Shown here: positions 1 through 10,889 of the stretch, piece after piece
Layout: each line of letters begins with the position of its first letter
Numbering within the stretch: position 1 is the first letter of the stretch
Assembly (NCBI GenBank): GCA_943736015.1
Contig: OX031061.1
Location: 12,223,290 to 12,287,289 of the forward strand
Length of the DNA stretch: 64,000 nucleotides
DNA from: Tridacna crocea
Taxonomy: Eukaryota > Mollusca > Bivalvia > Cardiida > Cardiidae
Direction of reading: 5' to 3'
Notes under the pieces: generated by a model
Told to the model about the DNA's origin: nothing
The model's input: the letters and a program-made list of their open reading frames with translations, nothing else
Databases searched by the model: none
Program-made: the position numbers and the translations under genes

Positions 1-50
1 TCATGAGTCCGACACGCTCACCACTGAGCCAACCGGGCGGGCTTCTTTGA
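1..50 (-). repeat. tRNA-like head of a SINE (family G), cut by window edge
   Basis: The first 45 bases read as the reverse complement of a tRNA-like SINE head (anticodon and D-arm side, ending in a CCGGGCGGGCTTC acceptor-like stretch). The same motif (tcatgagtccgac.cgct.accact.agc) recurs at 59430-59470. No functional tRNA is claimed. Confidence 0.5.
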
Positions 51-241
51 TTGAACGATTTCTCTGCCATTGGCGATCGAGGTAGCTTAGTTTAGTTAAA
101 GATATTTATTTTACAAGTTGTTACAATTTACAGTTTTATACCAGTCTCTTATCTTTCTCAATTCTGCTTCCTTGAAACTAACGTTACACCAGTGCTAGCG
201 CCAAGTGTGTGGGTCATTGAAAGGTCTCACAAAAATGACAC

Positions 242-441
242 CAGGTCCATATTCACCAACCATTATTAAGAACATTCTTAGTCTTATTCTTCAGAATTTC
301 GAAAGTGTGAAAATTACCGAACTTCTGACTTGCAAAATCATATGGTTAAGCTATTCAGAAGTTCTGTCTCTTTTACTGTCAGAAAATCTTGAAGAATATG
401 TCAAAGAACGATTTTTAAGAATGGTTGGTGAAAACGGGACC
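242..441. mobile_element. Family F foldback element, copy 1
   Basis: An inverted repeat of about 200 bp. The left arm starts GGTCCATATTCACCAACCAT and the right arm ends ATGGTTGGTGAAAACGGGACC. Both arms pair along most of their length around a centre near 345. Better copies lie at 31682, 41049 and 62880. It has no coding capacity; the ORFs here are arm translations. Confidence 0.8.
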
Positions 442-461
442 TGCTGATCCCAGGAAGTTCG

Positions 462-514
462 AAAAATATTTTCACTGCTATTTCTCGATATCCCACCGGA
501 AAGCATGAAATAAA
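462..514 (-). repeat. Family H fragment
   Basis: It contains the H signature (cactgctatttctcgatat, then a CCGGAAAGCATGAAATAAA block), also found at 13110-13147 and, inverted, at 42655-42690. It directly abuts the family F copy to its left. Confidence 0.55.
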
Positions 515-780
515 AGGTCAATGTTACACGATATTTACCCATGAGTAAGAGAGTCTACAGCCTTTAACTCTGATAGTAGATGACGGAAGCTGCCGAAATT
601 TGCCGAATAGCCTTCACGAAAACATCGATATTTACCGATGAGTGAGGGAATGTAGATCTTAAGCCAGAAACTGCTAGAAAGAGGTTTAAAGCATCTACAA
701 CAAGTATAGACTCACATCAACATGTGCGACACGAATCGAAACTGTTTGCTAATTGTTCGTTATTTACATGTTAAAGAACA
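515..780. other. Intergenic; weak tandem pair
   Basis: No gene is seen. A short motif (CGATATTTACC.ATGAGT) occurs twice about 96 bp apart (near 530 and 628), which suggests a decayed tandem duplication. Confidence 0.35.
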
Positions 781-824
781 ATGCTACCACATGACTTTGC
801 AGATATATTGACAGAATGGGTCTA

Positions 825-1237
825 TACATCTTCGCGAGCCAAGGTTACGATCACTACGTGGATCTCACCTTGGCTGATTGAGCCCGATTTCGAGATTCCT
901 TCGATGCGCCCTGTATTGGATGCTGGTTATTACCCCCCTTTACATCATATGTCTAAAAGCGAATGAAATATCGTTTTACAAACCGCTTACGAATACACAT
1001 GAAGCGATAAGCAGTCATCTACGTGGGTTTCCATGTTTACCTTCTATTCCAAAGGTAGCGACCTTGTTATGTTCAATTTTTATCAAAGATGAAATGCTAC
1101 GAGCGATTTCATTCGTAGCAGTTAGAGCTGGCTGCATCCAATGAAAAAGCGTATCGGGGGAATGTAAAAATCAAGCTTGATCTGCCAAGGGTAGAGTAAC
1201 GTAGTGAATCGTCAGCCTTGGCTTGCGAAGATTGGGT
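825..1237 (+). mobile_element. Family B MITE, copy 1, with 9-bp target duplication
   Basis: The element runs from CATCTTCGCGAGCCAAGG to GGCTTGCGAAGATT, about 410 bp, with imperfect terminal inverted repeats of about 33 bp. It is flanked by a direct repeat GGGTCTATA on both sides (9 bp). The interior is non-coding and matches the copies at 14297, 18574 and 37841. Target-site length suggests a Mutator-type transposase acted in trans. Confidence 0.85.
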
Positions 1238-1239
1238 CT

Positions 1240-1650
1240 ATAACGATTGACTACTTCCATGGTACAATGCATCTCGGAAACACATGTAACCTGCTTTTCT
1301 CAGAGCATCGTGCAATCGTGGATGCATCATTATAATCAATTACCTATGAATGTACGTGTGTGTTTATGTTAATAATGACGCTGTAGGTTCAGATCAGACT
1401 CTGTAAATCGTGGGATCTGATCCAGATCTACCCTGTTTGCTTTACTAAAGGAGAAATTGGTCTCCAGTATTCACTTTGTGTTTTGTTTCAGAAAATGTCG
1501 GCATGTTCCGTCTTGTAATATGAGAGTCTGGGGTTAAAATATTAAACCCTTTCGTCGCTTAACAACATAATTTCGAAATGTCTAAAAATTCTCATCGTCA
1601 CCCAGACAAATTTTCTTTATCTTATAAGACTGTCTAAAGTAGCTGATATT
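1240..1650. other. Intergenic, no gene seen
   Basis: Only short stops-interrupted frames occur, and no splice-supported exon. A TGATCCAGATCTACCCTG-like stretch near 1420 may be a fragment of family C. Confidence 0.4.
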
Positions 1651-1652
1651 AA

Positions 1653-1710
1653 GGATCTAAGATCAGACTGCACGTTCTCTGCAGTCTGATTTTGATCTTT
1701 TACCGTCCGC
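1653..1710. repeat. Family C short palindrome, copy 1
   Basis: Inverted repeat GATCTAAGATCAGACTGCAC / GCAGTCTGATTTTGATC, followed by the family tail ACCGTCCGCAAAA. It is one of about 11 copies in the window. Confidence 0.65.
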
Positions 1711-2057
1711 AAAAAAACCTGTGTTTTCTATTAAAGCTCCGAAAGGACGAAACTGTACAATCAGTTGCTCGAGTTATCGCGACATTGTATCGGTTTTCCG
1801 TTAATTCCTGAATAACGAAAAATGAAGTGTTGCACTTTGTTTTTTACTATCATTTGTTTTATGTCGTAAATGACGACCGAAAAAAATGTGGGGAAAAAAT
1901 AATTATCTGTCAAGAATATTGTAATTGATGCGGGCCAGATAATCATGCCTTTTAGGGTCACTTTTTCTCCATATACATATTTTTTCAAGTATATAAATCT
2001 GAATATGAAGGATGCTGGAGCAAAAAGGTGTTTAATGGCTTTTCGTGCTGTAATTAC

Positions 2058-2291
2058 GCTTTACCAAACGACGAAATTTTAGCCGTGTCCAAATTGAAAG
2101 CATTTGCAGACGACAAAATAAACGTGGCTCAAAAACTGAAATTTGCCTTCGAAAAGAATGATTAGAAAAAAACATTGTGGAAAAAGGAGAAAATGCTGGT
2201 TACCAGCATTTTCTCCTTTCTCCATAATGTTTTCAGAAGGCTACTTTCTCTGGGTCGTAAAACCCAGGGAATTTCTCGGTAAAAAGTTTTA
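2058..2291 (+). mobile_element. Family A MITE, degenerate copy
   Basis: It starts CTTTACCAAACGACGAAATT, has the hallmark GCATTTGCAGACGACAAAAT and the central hairpin (GAGAAAATGCTGG / CCAGCATTTTCTCC), and ends near TCTCGGTAAAAAG. The flanking TTAA is no longer intact. Confidence 0.8.
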
Positions 2292-2314
2292 CCAAGCAGC
2301 TAATCACATAAATA

Positions 2315-2496
2315 TGGGTTCATAAAATGCATTTTGTCTTACAATCGACTGAATAATGAAGAAGACTCGTCCTTGGACATGCAGAAAACTAAATCAAATA
2401 CTGGCAAACCGTATCGACCCATGTCAGCCTGCGTGGACTGTGCAGTCTGACATGAATCGGTACTTTTTGCAGATGCCTTATACCCCCTTTTTTTCA
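2315..2496 (+). mobile_element. Family D element, partial
   Basis: It carries the D palindromic core (CGACCCATGTCAGCCTGCG ... CAGTCTGACATGAATCGG) and the right-side block TTTTTGCAGATGC followed by ACCCCCTTTTTTT. The left terminal repeat is missing. Confidence 0.7.
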
Positions 2497-2581
2497 TAAA
2501 TCATGGCACATATGGCTTCGCAGAAAGTTGAAATATCTATGTTTGCTTTTAAACATATATAGTATCTGACATGAGTTGGCT

Positions 2582-2689
2582 TTTGAGATAAAAATTTATT
2601 AAACGAGTCTACAACAATGTTATTAACCGAGCCTTTGGCGAGCTTAATAACATTTTTGTGGACGAGTTTTATGATTTTTTACCTCAAAC
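2582..2689. repeat. Solitary imperfect palindrome of about 108 bp
   Basis: The arms TTTGAGATAAAAATTTATTA... and ...ATGATTTTTTACCTCAAA pair through CGAGTCTACAACAATGTTAT / ATAACATTTTTGTGGACGAG around a centre at GAGCCTTTGGCGAGC. It is not part of the other families and no second copy is seen here. Confidence 0.7.
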
Positions 2690-3364
2690 ACCAATGAGTG
2701 TCAGATTCTTTTTATCACATTAATGTATAAAAAAGAATTATTGTGTTAAACAAGGGGCATACATGTATCATGTGTAGTGAAATTTACATGAAGCCTGTGT
2801 GCTTACTTTGACAGCTACATATACATTACGAACGAAAGGATAGTTTCGAAGAAACTCGCATATTGATTTTGTTTTGAGTCTACAAATGATTAAATTAACA
2901 AATTTATCACGATTAAGAGTTTTGATCATTAATTTCTATCAGGAACCTTGGTCAGTAATGCTTTAAAATAAAGCGTATAATTTCAGCGTATTGACCAAAT
3001 ACAGCACTATTTTCTTATCTCAAACGTGTGCGGAACAATACAATTCGTAATGGTCACAGTGTATAACATTGAAAACAAGGAGAGTTATGTGATAAATATA
3101 TGTTTGCTTTTATACATAATAATTTCCAAAGCCTTCTTAATCAGAGTGACTAAAACTAGGCATAATTCTAAATGCAGAAAATTTACCAAAATAAAAAATT
3201 ACTGACCCATGACAAATTATCGTTTGGTAAAGAATTAATCATTTGGTTATTGGCTTAAGTATTGATGTCCGACATCAACCTTAATAATAATAATAATAAT
3301 GATAGTAATCATATAATATTCATTCATTCATTCATTCATTTACTTTAATACCTCCTGATGGAGA
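2690..3364. other. AT-rich intergenic DNA with two microsatellites
   Basis: No exon is supported. A short (ATA)n run lies at 3281-3300 and an (ATTC)n run at about 3319-3340. Confidence 0.5.
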
Positions 3365-3368
3365 TTAA

Positions 3369-3592
3369 CTCTTTACCAAACAACAAAATTTTAGACTGGT
3401 TCTTCTAATTGAAAGCGCTTGCAGACAACAAAATAAACATAACTCAAAAATTAGAAATTATTTTCAGCAGGGTAGAAAACATTGTGGGAAAAGGAGAAAA
3501 TGCTGGTTACCAGCATTTTCTCCTTTTCCCACAATGTTTCCGAAAGGTTTCTTTCTCAAGGTCGTAAAAACCAGGGATTGTTTGGGAAAGGG
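3369..3592 (+). mobile_element. Family A MITE, intact termini
   Basis: It is flanked by TTAA at 3365-3368 and 3593-3596. It begins CTCTTTACCAAACAAC and ends TTTGGGAAAGG. The central hairpin arms (3479-3541) are perfect for about 30 bp each around GGTTACC. Confidence 0.92.
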
Positions 3593-3599
3593 TTAATTT

Positions 3600-4551
3600 A
3601 ATTGAATAAATTACAATAAACAATATAAGAACATGCCACAAATCATTCAAAGTAATAAATTCATCCTTGCAGGATGGAAACACTGCACATAGTCTCTATT
3701 TCTGAATTAAAGTCAGTCTGTGAAAAAAAAGAGATCATTACTGTATATAAGGACCGTGGAAGCATTGATAAACGTAACATGCTGCTTTTTTCATGAACCA
3801 GGATGCTTCGTCATTTGACATAACCGAACTGCTGTTGGCACCCAACACCAAAACGAGAAATTTATCTTTTGGAGCAAGCACCAGTTCAGAAAAACTATCA
3901 TAGCTTAATTTGCTATAAAGACAACTGAATAGGCGACCTTTTATGCCACCGATAAACGGGCATTCTACCAACTTGTGCTTAATTTCGTCTAGTACTATAC
4001 GATTGCAGAATTACATACAACTGCCGTATGGGAGGGAACAGTCACACATGTGTAGCTTAGCCAAAATGCTAATTTATGTGAGGCTGTCCCCTTATCGTAC
4101 AGAGAATACAAGGAACAAGGACTGATCGACTTGTGCAACTGACTGAAACGAGAAAAGTCTGCAGCTTTCAAACGGTTAAGGAACTCATTAGTTTCCACAA
4201 AGTTGACAGAGCTATGCACAAATTGCCGCCAGACACGCTTTTGTGACAAATATCATTTATCGTTAACGTAATATTTAGCAGGAAGTTTAAATTATATTTG
4301 ATCAGGAGGCTACAAATATCGGGTATAAATCCACGTTTAGATTTGACTGAGCTATACAAATAGTGAAATAATTTTTTTTAAAAAGATTTGCTTACATATC
4401 GAACTGTAGTCAAGATTCAAAATCTTAAACAAAAACATCAGTTTCCTGTTATCTACCAAGGCTGTGATGCGATTGAGACCTAGCACTGATTCTACCATGT
4501 CTGATCGTACTCTTACATGAAATCCTTGTATTTTGTATAATGCTGATGATG

Positions 4552-4584
<33 letters not shown>

Positions 4585-5790
4585 TAACAACAACAACAGA
4601 TAACGATCAATGAATTACAATAATGATAATAGTAATAAATTAATAAATGGGTAAAAATAACAATAAAAAATTGAAAATGAAAATAAATTAACGGTAACAT
4701 AAAACAATAACAATTTTCAAACAGAAGACAAAATCATATAAAAGAATTATCGGTTAATCTATCCTGTTAAATTGTGATTATGCGTTACATACGGGTGTCT
4801 AAGTAAGACATTAAAACATACCAAATGTTAAAAAAAAGAGAGAATAATAATTAGAGATGGTAAAAAGATATGGTAATGTAAATGTTTCTTACTTTTCTAT
4901 AGTCCATCTTGGTAGAATTTCTGTTGGGATAATTTAATCTATAATCTTGTTAAAGCTGCCTCGAAATTGATAGAAACTCGAGCACAAAAGTCTATTCGAT
5001 GTTTCAATAATTTTCATACAATCTCTCCTGACGTTCAACAAACCACCAGTTAGTCTCTATTAGCCCGCAGATCTTTATTCCAATTATCCGTTTGTAAACC
5101 CGATGATTCTCAAATTTAAGCCAAACAGTGATAGTTTTCTTGTGACGTAGAGCCGACTGGAAGCTGTAGGCGAGCTGCGGACTCTCCTACCATAGCAACA
5201 GTCCGCTACAGAAACAAACAACAAAGAGCCGTATTAAAAGCCACTTCCGTTTTTCGCGACGTATTTACCACTTCCGGAATAGGAATAACTGTACTCGTCG
5301 CCTCCCTTATTTCTTGTTTACAAATGTAAAGCAGTAACCCAGTCTGCATAAATTTCGCTGAGATATTGTTCATTTGCATGGAGTAGTTTTTATTTATACA
5401 ACACGGTTCCGTCTTTCCGTGTTTTATTGTTTTTATATCGTAGGGATAAATTGCTCTTTAAAAGACCTGCCGGATAAGGTGACGTCGGACGCGTTGGAAT
5501 TCACTAGTAATGAACCTCGGTCGGAAACAGAACTACTTTTTAGCAATTAAGCCATTCTTGATAGGAAATAGAACTAAAAGCCGAAAGCGTAAGTCTGAAT
5601 GCTCGAGTGTTTCTGCTAAATGGATCGCTGTACTTGGTAGGAAAACTTGTCAAGGATAAATAATATAAGAGTAATTGGTTCTGACTCAAGTCTAAGATAG
5701 AAACACTACTTTTTTTCTCAGGACTAATTGTTGTAACGCAACTGTGCCTTTCCGGAAACACATACGGAATGACTTTAAACCGTACTGGCA
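3600..5790. other. Gene-poor AT-rich stretch
   Basis: No coding exon or structured repeat stands out. It includes an (ATA)n/(AAC)n microsatellite around 4545-4600, whose complement gives an isoleucine-rich spurious frame. Confidence 0.45.
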
Positions 5791-5794
5791 GGGT

Positions 5795-5885
5795 CCTACA
5801 TGGCTCAGTGATAAAGTGTGGAACTCGTGATCCGGAAGTCCTGGGTTTAATCTGAACTGAATCCACAGGGTTTTCCTTAGAGGTT
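5795..5885 (+). repeat. tRNA-like SINE head (family G related)
   Basis: ACATGGCTCAGTGATAAAGTG resembles an A-box and CCTGGGTTTAATCTG a decayed B-box, spaced as in a tRNA. It is probably a SINE head, not a working tRNA. Confidence 0.4.
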
Positions 5886-5889
5886 TCCT

Positions 5890-6425
5890 TGGTCAAGATA
5901 ACTCAGAGCCCTTGGGTAGTACATATGAAACCAAGGAAATACATGAATATTTTAGCTGTCGCCGTGATATGACTGCAATAGTGTTGATAGCGCCGTAAAA
6001 CACCGTTTGAAATAAACGAAAGAATAATTGGACTATGATAACCAACAATCCTAAATTGCTTCCCTAGTCCAATTTCAAATTCAGAAAGTCATACATGTAC
6101 TAATTCTGATTGGCTAAACATTTCGGTTTTAGCAAATCATAAACTAAAACTAGTATCAAGAATTGTTGGCAAATACATGCCTTGCTGGTTCCAAATCCAT
6201 CAGCGATTCTGAATCATAAATTTTAAAACTTTTAAATTTCAAAGACCAGCCATTTGAATGGCCGAGATATTTTGTCTCGGTCAATCAAATTGCTTGTCTA
6301 TGGAATCTAGAATTAGTATAATAATTTCAAAGTCTGTTCGAAGGGTGTTAACGGACTTCGGATAACATCAGTTATACACAGTTCTCATTAATATAAAAAA
6401 ATAGTTTTAGTGCGACACAATTACT
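5890..6425. other. Intergenic, no gene seen
   Basis: A small inverted motif (GGCCGAGATATTTTGTCTCGGTC, 6261-6283) is present. No exon is supported. Confidence 0.4.
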
Positions 6426-6431
6426 TTTTGC

Positions 6432-6496
6432 AGACAGTGTAGATCAAGATCAGAGTGTCCAGAAGATGAAGTATGATCTTGGACCTACATTGTCCG
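6432..6496. repeat. Family C palindrome, copy 2
   Basis: Ends GACAGTGTAGATCAAGATC and GATCTTGGACCTACATTGTC pair around a diverged centre. Confidence 0.65.
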
Positions 6497-6837
6497 TAAG
6501 GAGAGGTTTTCTCCAAAAGAAAAGCCCTAACTTTGAAATAACAGTTGGGTTTTTAGTGCATGCTGGAAAATCTCATTTGAGTTTTTAGCAGGTAAAAGGT
6601 TAACAAAAATGGTGAAGCAGAAACTAAAAGTATGCCTGTTTTTACACCATCCTTTTTACACCATCGTGACTTGTATTATTTACCCCATTATTATTATTTT
6701 TTCTAATCGTCTCGTTGGCATATTGAATAGATATCACATGAAATTTGAGCAAATCTTGGGTCTTATATTATTAGCTGTACGTTGAGGTGGCGACATGATT
6801 CACCACAGCCGTTAACAAGTTTCCAAGTCCCCTGTCA

Positions 6838-7190
6838 CTTGACCGTACAACGAATTTATTATAATACAAAGTTATACCATTGCATCGTTTCTTAAGCAAA
6901 TTTTACCTGTTTTTCATTTTTTAAAAATTGCCCCAATTCAATGAAAACAGACGTCACTAGGAACTGACAGAAACATTGGTAATATCATATGTGGTAAAAC
7001 GTGCGACTTGGGGCATAACTTTGATGTTAATCTTGATCGACGCCGCCATTTTGGATGTTGTGTTGATAGCATGGTCATGCATACGGGGCTCCCCAAAGGG
7101 AAGCTGCTTTTACGTTGGGTTTTTTTTTTGCAGTACAATAATATTTCACACCATATAAATAATATGGATGATTCGTTTTTCAGATTAGAA
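6838..7190 (+). mobile_element. Family K element, copy 1
   Basis: It starts near CAACGAATTTATTATAATAC and includes the K core (CGCCGCCATTTTGGATGTTG, then GGGGCTCCCCAAAGGGAAGC). It matches 15660-15930 (inverted) and 61420-62072. No transposase frame is seen. Confidence 0.65.
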
Positions 7191-7199
7191 CGTTAATCT

Positions 7200-7570
7200 T
7201 GTATGACGATCGACCGCACCAAATGCATGACTTAAGGATTGGTTGATTGATTAAATTATTGGTGCTGATGCGACTATTTCCACATTATTTCAGTCATATC
7301 ACACTGAAAGATCGCTTAATCATGGATGTGTTGGATTTCGCGAGTTCTATGTTAAGGTTCTTAAGTGCTTTGGTTTGTGGACACTTTCATGAAATCCCAT
7401 CGCCTCGAGAGAAAATCGAACCTGGCGTCTGCACGTTTTAAATCGAACGCCTTCATCAATGGACCACATAACTCAAGGAACTAGCTGGTCATTTGACCGG
7501 TTACGTGAGACCACTCCTTCATGTATAGCTTCATCTCGGTTTAAATACAATACCTAACTACTGTGTTAAA
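7200..7570. other. Intergenic, no gene seen
   Basis: One 64-codon frame (7247-7441) lacks any recognisable domain or splice support and is not called. Confidence 0.4.
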
Positions 7571-7576
7571 TAGAAT

Positions 7577-7652
7577 TCTCTTTAGCTCATTGGTCATGGT
7601 GTCGGCCTTTTGTCCGGGCGTTCTAATCTAGGTTCGAATCCTACACAGTCCC
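7577..7652 (+). repeat. tRNA-like SINE head
   Basis: TTTAGCTCATTGGTCATGG (A-box-like) and GGTTCGAATCC (an exact B-box match) are spaced as in a tRNA with a long variable region. The stem pairing at the ends is poor, so it is read as a SINE promoter head or tRNA pseudogene. Confidence 0.5.
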
Positions 7653-7659
7653 TGTATTT

Positions 7660-8045
7660 CTGCGATGCTTTTGTTCATTTGTTTCTTTCACACGTAGGCC
7701 TCCTTTGTTCGTAATAGACCGTGCTACCTAGATGTAGCGCTGAATGAAGACAAAAGATTGAGCCATCCGCCAATTCACCAACTGCCGTCACTTTGATCAT
7801 ACCATTACTTAAATGTACCCTGTAAGTGTTGAATGATTTACATATGGCTAGTTTTATGTATAAAGGGAGGTAAATACTCTGTATGACAAATTTGCAAGCG
7901 CTACAAGAGGAAAAAAAAAAACTAACAGAAAATATTAGCTCACCTCACTAGAAAACGGCCATCTACAACAACAACAAGAGCGACTAGCGGTTTAGCTGCT
8001 AGCATCCACCGTCAATAGTTTTCTTTTTTGACACAAAATCCGGAT
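7660..8045. other. Intergenic, no gene seen
   Basis: AT-rich DNA with short A-runs. No exon or structured repeat is supported. Confidence 0.4.
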
Positions 8046-8154
8046 TTTTAACCTCTAGGTAGCTAAGCGCGACTCACTGACCTTTTGCAAACAGTGTAGA
8101 TCCATGATCAGACTGCACAAAACGTGCAGTCTGATCTTGGATCTACACTGTCCG
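8046..8154. mobile_element. Family C element, near-complete copy 3
   Basis: It begins at TTAACCTCTAGGTAGC and includes GCGACTCACTGACCTTTTGC. The inner hairpin (8091-8152) pairs GTGTAGATCCATGATCAGAC with GTCTGATCTTGGATCTACAC. This copy shows that C has longer outer arms than the inner hairpin alone. Confidence 0.75.
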
Positions 8155-8204
8155 ATTACGAGATATCATTTCCCAAAAAGTAACTTTGAAATAGTTATAC
8201 ACGT

Positions 8205-8420
8205 ATTACGTTTTTTACCACGAATTGAAAAAAACAATTTTTTGTAGTTACTTAACCTATAAGGGTCAAAGGCTGAATAGCCATTGAAAAAAAAAAAAAT
8301 GTGGGAAATGGAAAAAGTGTTGATAACCAGCATTTTCTCCTTTTCCAACAATGTTCCTATCCATTTAAAGACAAAATCGAACGTTTGAGCCAAAGCTTAA
8401 TTTTTCATCTGCAAATGATT
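8205..8420 (-). mobile_element. Family A MITE, degenerate
   Basis: The central hairpin is GTGGGAAATGGAAAAAGTG / AGCATTTTCTCCTTTTCCAAC, with CATCTGCAAATG to its right, so the orientation is minus. The ends are eroded. Confidence 0.65.
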
Positions 8421-8607
8421 ACATTATAAGAAAGTCTGAAATTGGGTCTTCTGTTCAAGACTTAAAAAGTAAGCTATCGACCAATCAGAGAAGACTCCAT
8501 CCTTGTCTTGCTAAATGACTAAAATGAAATTCATAAATCGATTGAAAAAAATGGCAAATATTGCCATTTCAAATCTATGTGTTTGGGAAATGATATCTGT
8601 TTATAAG

Positions 8608-8710
8608 ACGGTGTAGATCAAAGATCAGACTGCACGTTCTGTGCATTCTCATCTTGATCTACACTGTCCGCAAAAGGCCAGTAAGTCGTAATTTGCAGCC
8701 TAGGTGTTAA
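8608..8710. mobile_element. Family C element, copy 4 (right side complete)
   Basis: The inner hairpin is followed by ACTGTCCGCAAAAGGCCAGT and ends CCTAGGTGTTAA. This mirrors the left end of copy 3 and defines terminal inverted repeats around TTAAC.CCTAGG. Confidence 0.7.
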
Positions 8711-8934
8711 ATGAAAATATGCCCTACCTCTTGTAAAATTGCATATTCTGGGCCATAAAAATTCTAGACAGAGTAAACGCAAAACTCTAATTTGTTGAAT
8801 ATAAATTATGCAATTATGCAGTAGTTAACGAAAAACAATGCTTTATGCAAAAACAGCTGTAGACTATATAATGTATCAAAGCTATGATTTGGTAATGTGG
8901 GCCTTAAAACATTTCAGCATTATATACTCATGGA

Positions 8935-9108
8935 TTTATAAATTTGTTTCTGTCTAAGAAGTGGCTGGAACTAGAGGTATAGAACAACTCTTAGACATAC
9001 AGAAAACTTACAATTGGCAAAACGTTTCGACCAATGTCAGCCTGCGCGGACTGCGCAGGCTGACATTGGTCTAAACTTTTTGCAGATGCGTTAAACCCCC
9101 TTTTGACA
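8935..9108 (+). mobile_element. Family D element, partial
   Basis: The core palindrome CAATGTCAGCCTGCGCGGAC / TGCGCAGGCTGACATTG is nearly perfect and is followed by TTTTTGCAGATGCG and a CCCCCTTTTGACAGAGCA right end. Confidence 0.75.
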
Positions 9109-9293
9109 GAGCAAAGTTTGATATACTGCATTATACAAAAAGAAAGATTGTTTAAAAAAAGATAGACGGCGGTGGAAGTACCGTAGTGTGAATATTAAAA
9201 TTCTTTGGTGGTTAAACATGAAGGGAAAAGATGAAAAGTAACCTCGCCAGTAATTGTCCCTTTTTCCTCATTGTTTTGCTCATGTTTTTATTG

Positions 9294-9625
9294 GCAGCCC
9301 TCATGGTTCAGTCGGTAGCGTGTAGGAATTGAAGAACATGGGGTCCAGGGTTCGATCCCTGGCTACGACCCCTAGCTCGGCTAATTTCTTTCAGAAGATT
9401 GATGATAGTCAGTTCGACAGGACTAAGTCCCCTCTCACCGCTGACCATTGTTTCCACGACCATTATGTTGAAAAGCAGCCAGTGAAAGAAGATTGTGCGA
9501 CATACTGGTCAAAGAGACTCATGGGGAGCATGGATAGGTACGCTGGCTGCCGCGATATAACTGAAATAATGTTGAAAACGGCGTTTTACACCATACACTC
9601 AATCAATTAATCAATCAATCAAACA
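9294..9625 (+). repeat. tRNA-derived SINE (family G), full-length copy
   Basis: The tRNA-like head has an A-box-like GGTTCAGTCGGTAGCG and a B-box-like GGTTCGATCCC. Next come a central domain shared with the copies at 28509, 40350, 41870, 46680 and 58020, the block CCGCGATATAACTGAAATAA, and a simple (AATC)n tail. The layout fits tRNA-derived SINEs with a conserved central domain known from molluscs. The exact family name is not determined. Confidence 0.85.
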
Positions 9626-9732
9626 TATTTTTGAATAGTGTTTTTTTTTTTTTAATTTATTGAACTAGCTGTTACTTTTTTTAACATTAGATGTCAATTC
9701 AACTCTGATTAGAAAAGTTACATTTGCTTTGA

Positions 9733-9963
9733 GTGAACACCATCGGTAATTTTTGGAAGGCGAGATTTTCATTCTCGCCTTCATTTGTCAACGCTCGGCA
9801 GCTTGCTGAAAATGCCTCTGAACAACATTATCAAAACGCCTTTCAAATAGTTCGATACTTCTCGAGTACATTAGAACAAAATAGTGTCGAGACCATTGTA
9901 AATTTAATCAGAACAGCAAGAAGAAACTTCAAGTTTCTAGAAGGAATGAAATCGAATTCGTAA
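9733..9963 (+). other. Orphan 76-codon frame beside a family H motif
   Basis: The frame opens inside a family H motif (GAACACCATCGGTAAT) and reads a hydrophilic, helix-prone peptide of ordinary composition to a stop at 9963. I recognise no domain. It could be a decayed exon or chance. Confidence 0.2.
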
Positions 9964-10665
9964 AAAGCATCGTTTTTGACAAAAGGAAAATACTTTGGAT
10001 CAGTTCATTGATATAATCACGTTGCTACAGCAAGGAATAAACCATAGCTATTATAAGCCAATCGAAAGCTACTAACATGACGTCATTCGGACCTACTTCC
10101 ACTTCACAACGCATAAACAACTAACCAGTGGGATCGTACATGTAAATTTACTATCTAAGAACTAACCAATCGGATAGCTTCTTTGAATGACGTACCGCTG
10201 ATAGACCCCTTTCCTCTGTTGGCAACCTTATTCTGTCTTTGTGAGGAGTAAAATTTCAATGAAATAAATTCCTTTGAATCATCAAGTGTTTAAACAAAAT
10301 TTTCTCTTTCAAAGAAATATTTTTCTTTTATCAAAGTCGTGCTTGACTTTATGATTAATGACTAGGTTATTGTTACGCATCGGCGTGGCCGAGTTTTGAT
10401 TCCGGAGACCCGTGAAAAGAAAAAGATAAATCGGATGAAATCACAATAGATGTGTCATTTCGAAGTAGTTGATGTACCGATGTATATAGCCTTGGTTCCA
10501 TAATTCCAGGCTGATCACTTCTTTCCTTAAATACGAGTATGATCAGATTTTACTACGTCAAAAATGACAATAACATGATCTATAACCGTTTTAACATGCA
10601 AAGAATTTTAACTTCTTTTGGTCGTCACGTTGCTTAACGTTCAGCAATTATTCATAAATATTTAA
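9964..10665. other. Intergenic, no gene seen
   Basis: Unique-looking AT-rich sequence. No exon with consistent splice signals or homology was recognised. Confidence 0.4.
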
Positions 10666-10667
10666 CC

Positions 10668-10880
10668 CTTTACCGCTCACTTGAAACGACTCTGAAAATC
10701 AAGCTTTTAAAAACATCGAGAGGAGAGGGGAAATTACAACCGAAAACCGGCACTTTTTTTTCATTTTATCACAATGTTTCTAACCTATCAAGAACAAATT
10801 TCGTCGCTAATTTGGGCCACCCTGAATTTGTCATCTGTATGAATCAGTGCTTTCAATTTCAACTTAGTCTGAAATTTCTT
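10668..10880 (-). mobile_element. Family A MITE, heavily decayed
   Basis: TTTAACCCTTTACCGCTCAC at the left and CACAATGTTTCTAACCTATC in the middle identify it. The left hairpin arm is mostly lost. Confidence 0.5.
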
Positions 10881-10889
10881 TGTCAGGTA

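Noticed and set aside
878-1144. Frames shared by 878-1144, 14383-14667, 18736-19014 and 37981-38190 that look like a conserved protein ([17 protein letters not shown] type)
   Set aside because: All four are inside family B elements with 9-bp target duplications. Frames are interrupted differently in each copy, and conservation is at DNA level.
5540-5896. 118-codon minus-strand frame
   Set aside because: No recognisable domain. It overlaps a tRNA-like SINE head and lacks splice or start support.
7577-7652. A functional tRNA gene suggested by an exact B-box GGTTCGAATCC
   Set aside because: The acceptor and anticodon stems do not pair well, and the block sits in repeat-like DNA, so a SINE head or tRNA pseudogene is more likely.
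9329-9610. 93-codon frame as a gene
   Set aside because: It lies entirely within a tRNA-derived SINE that recurs at six or more places in the window.
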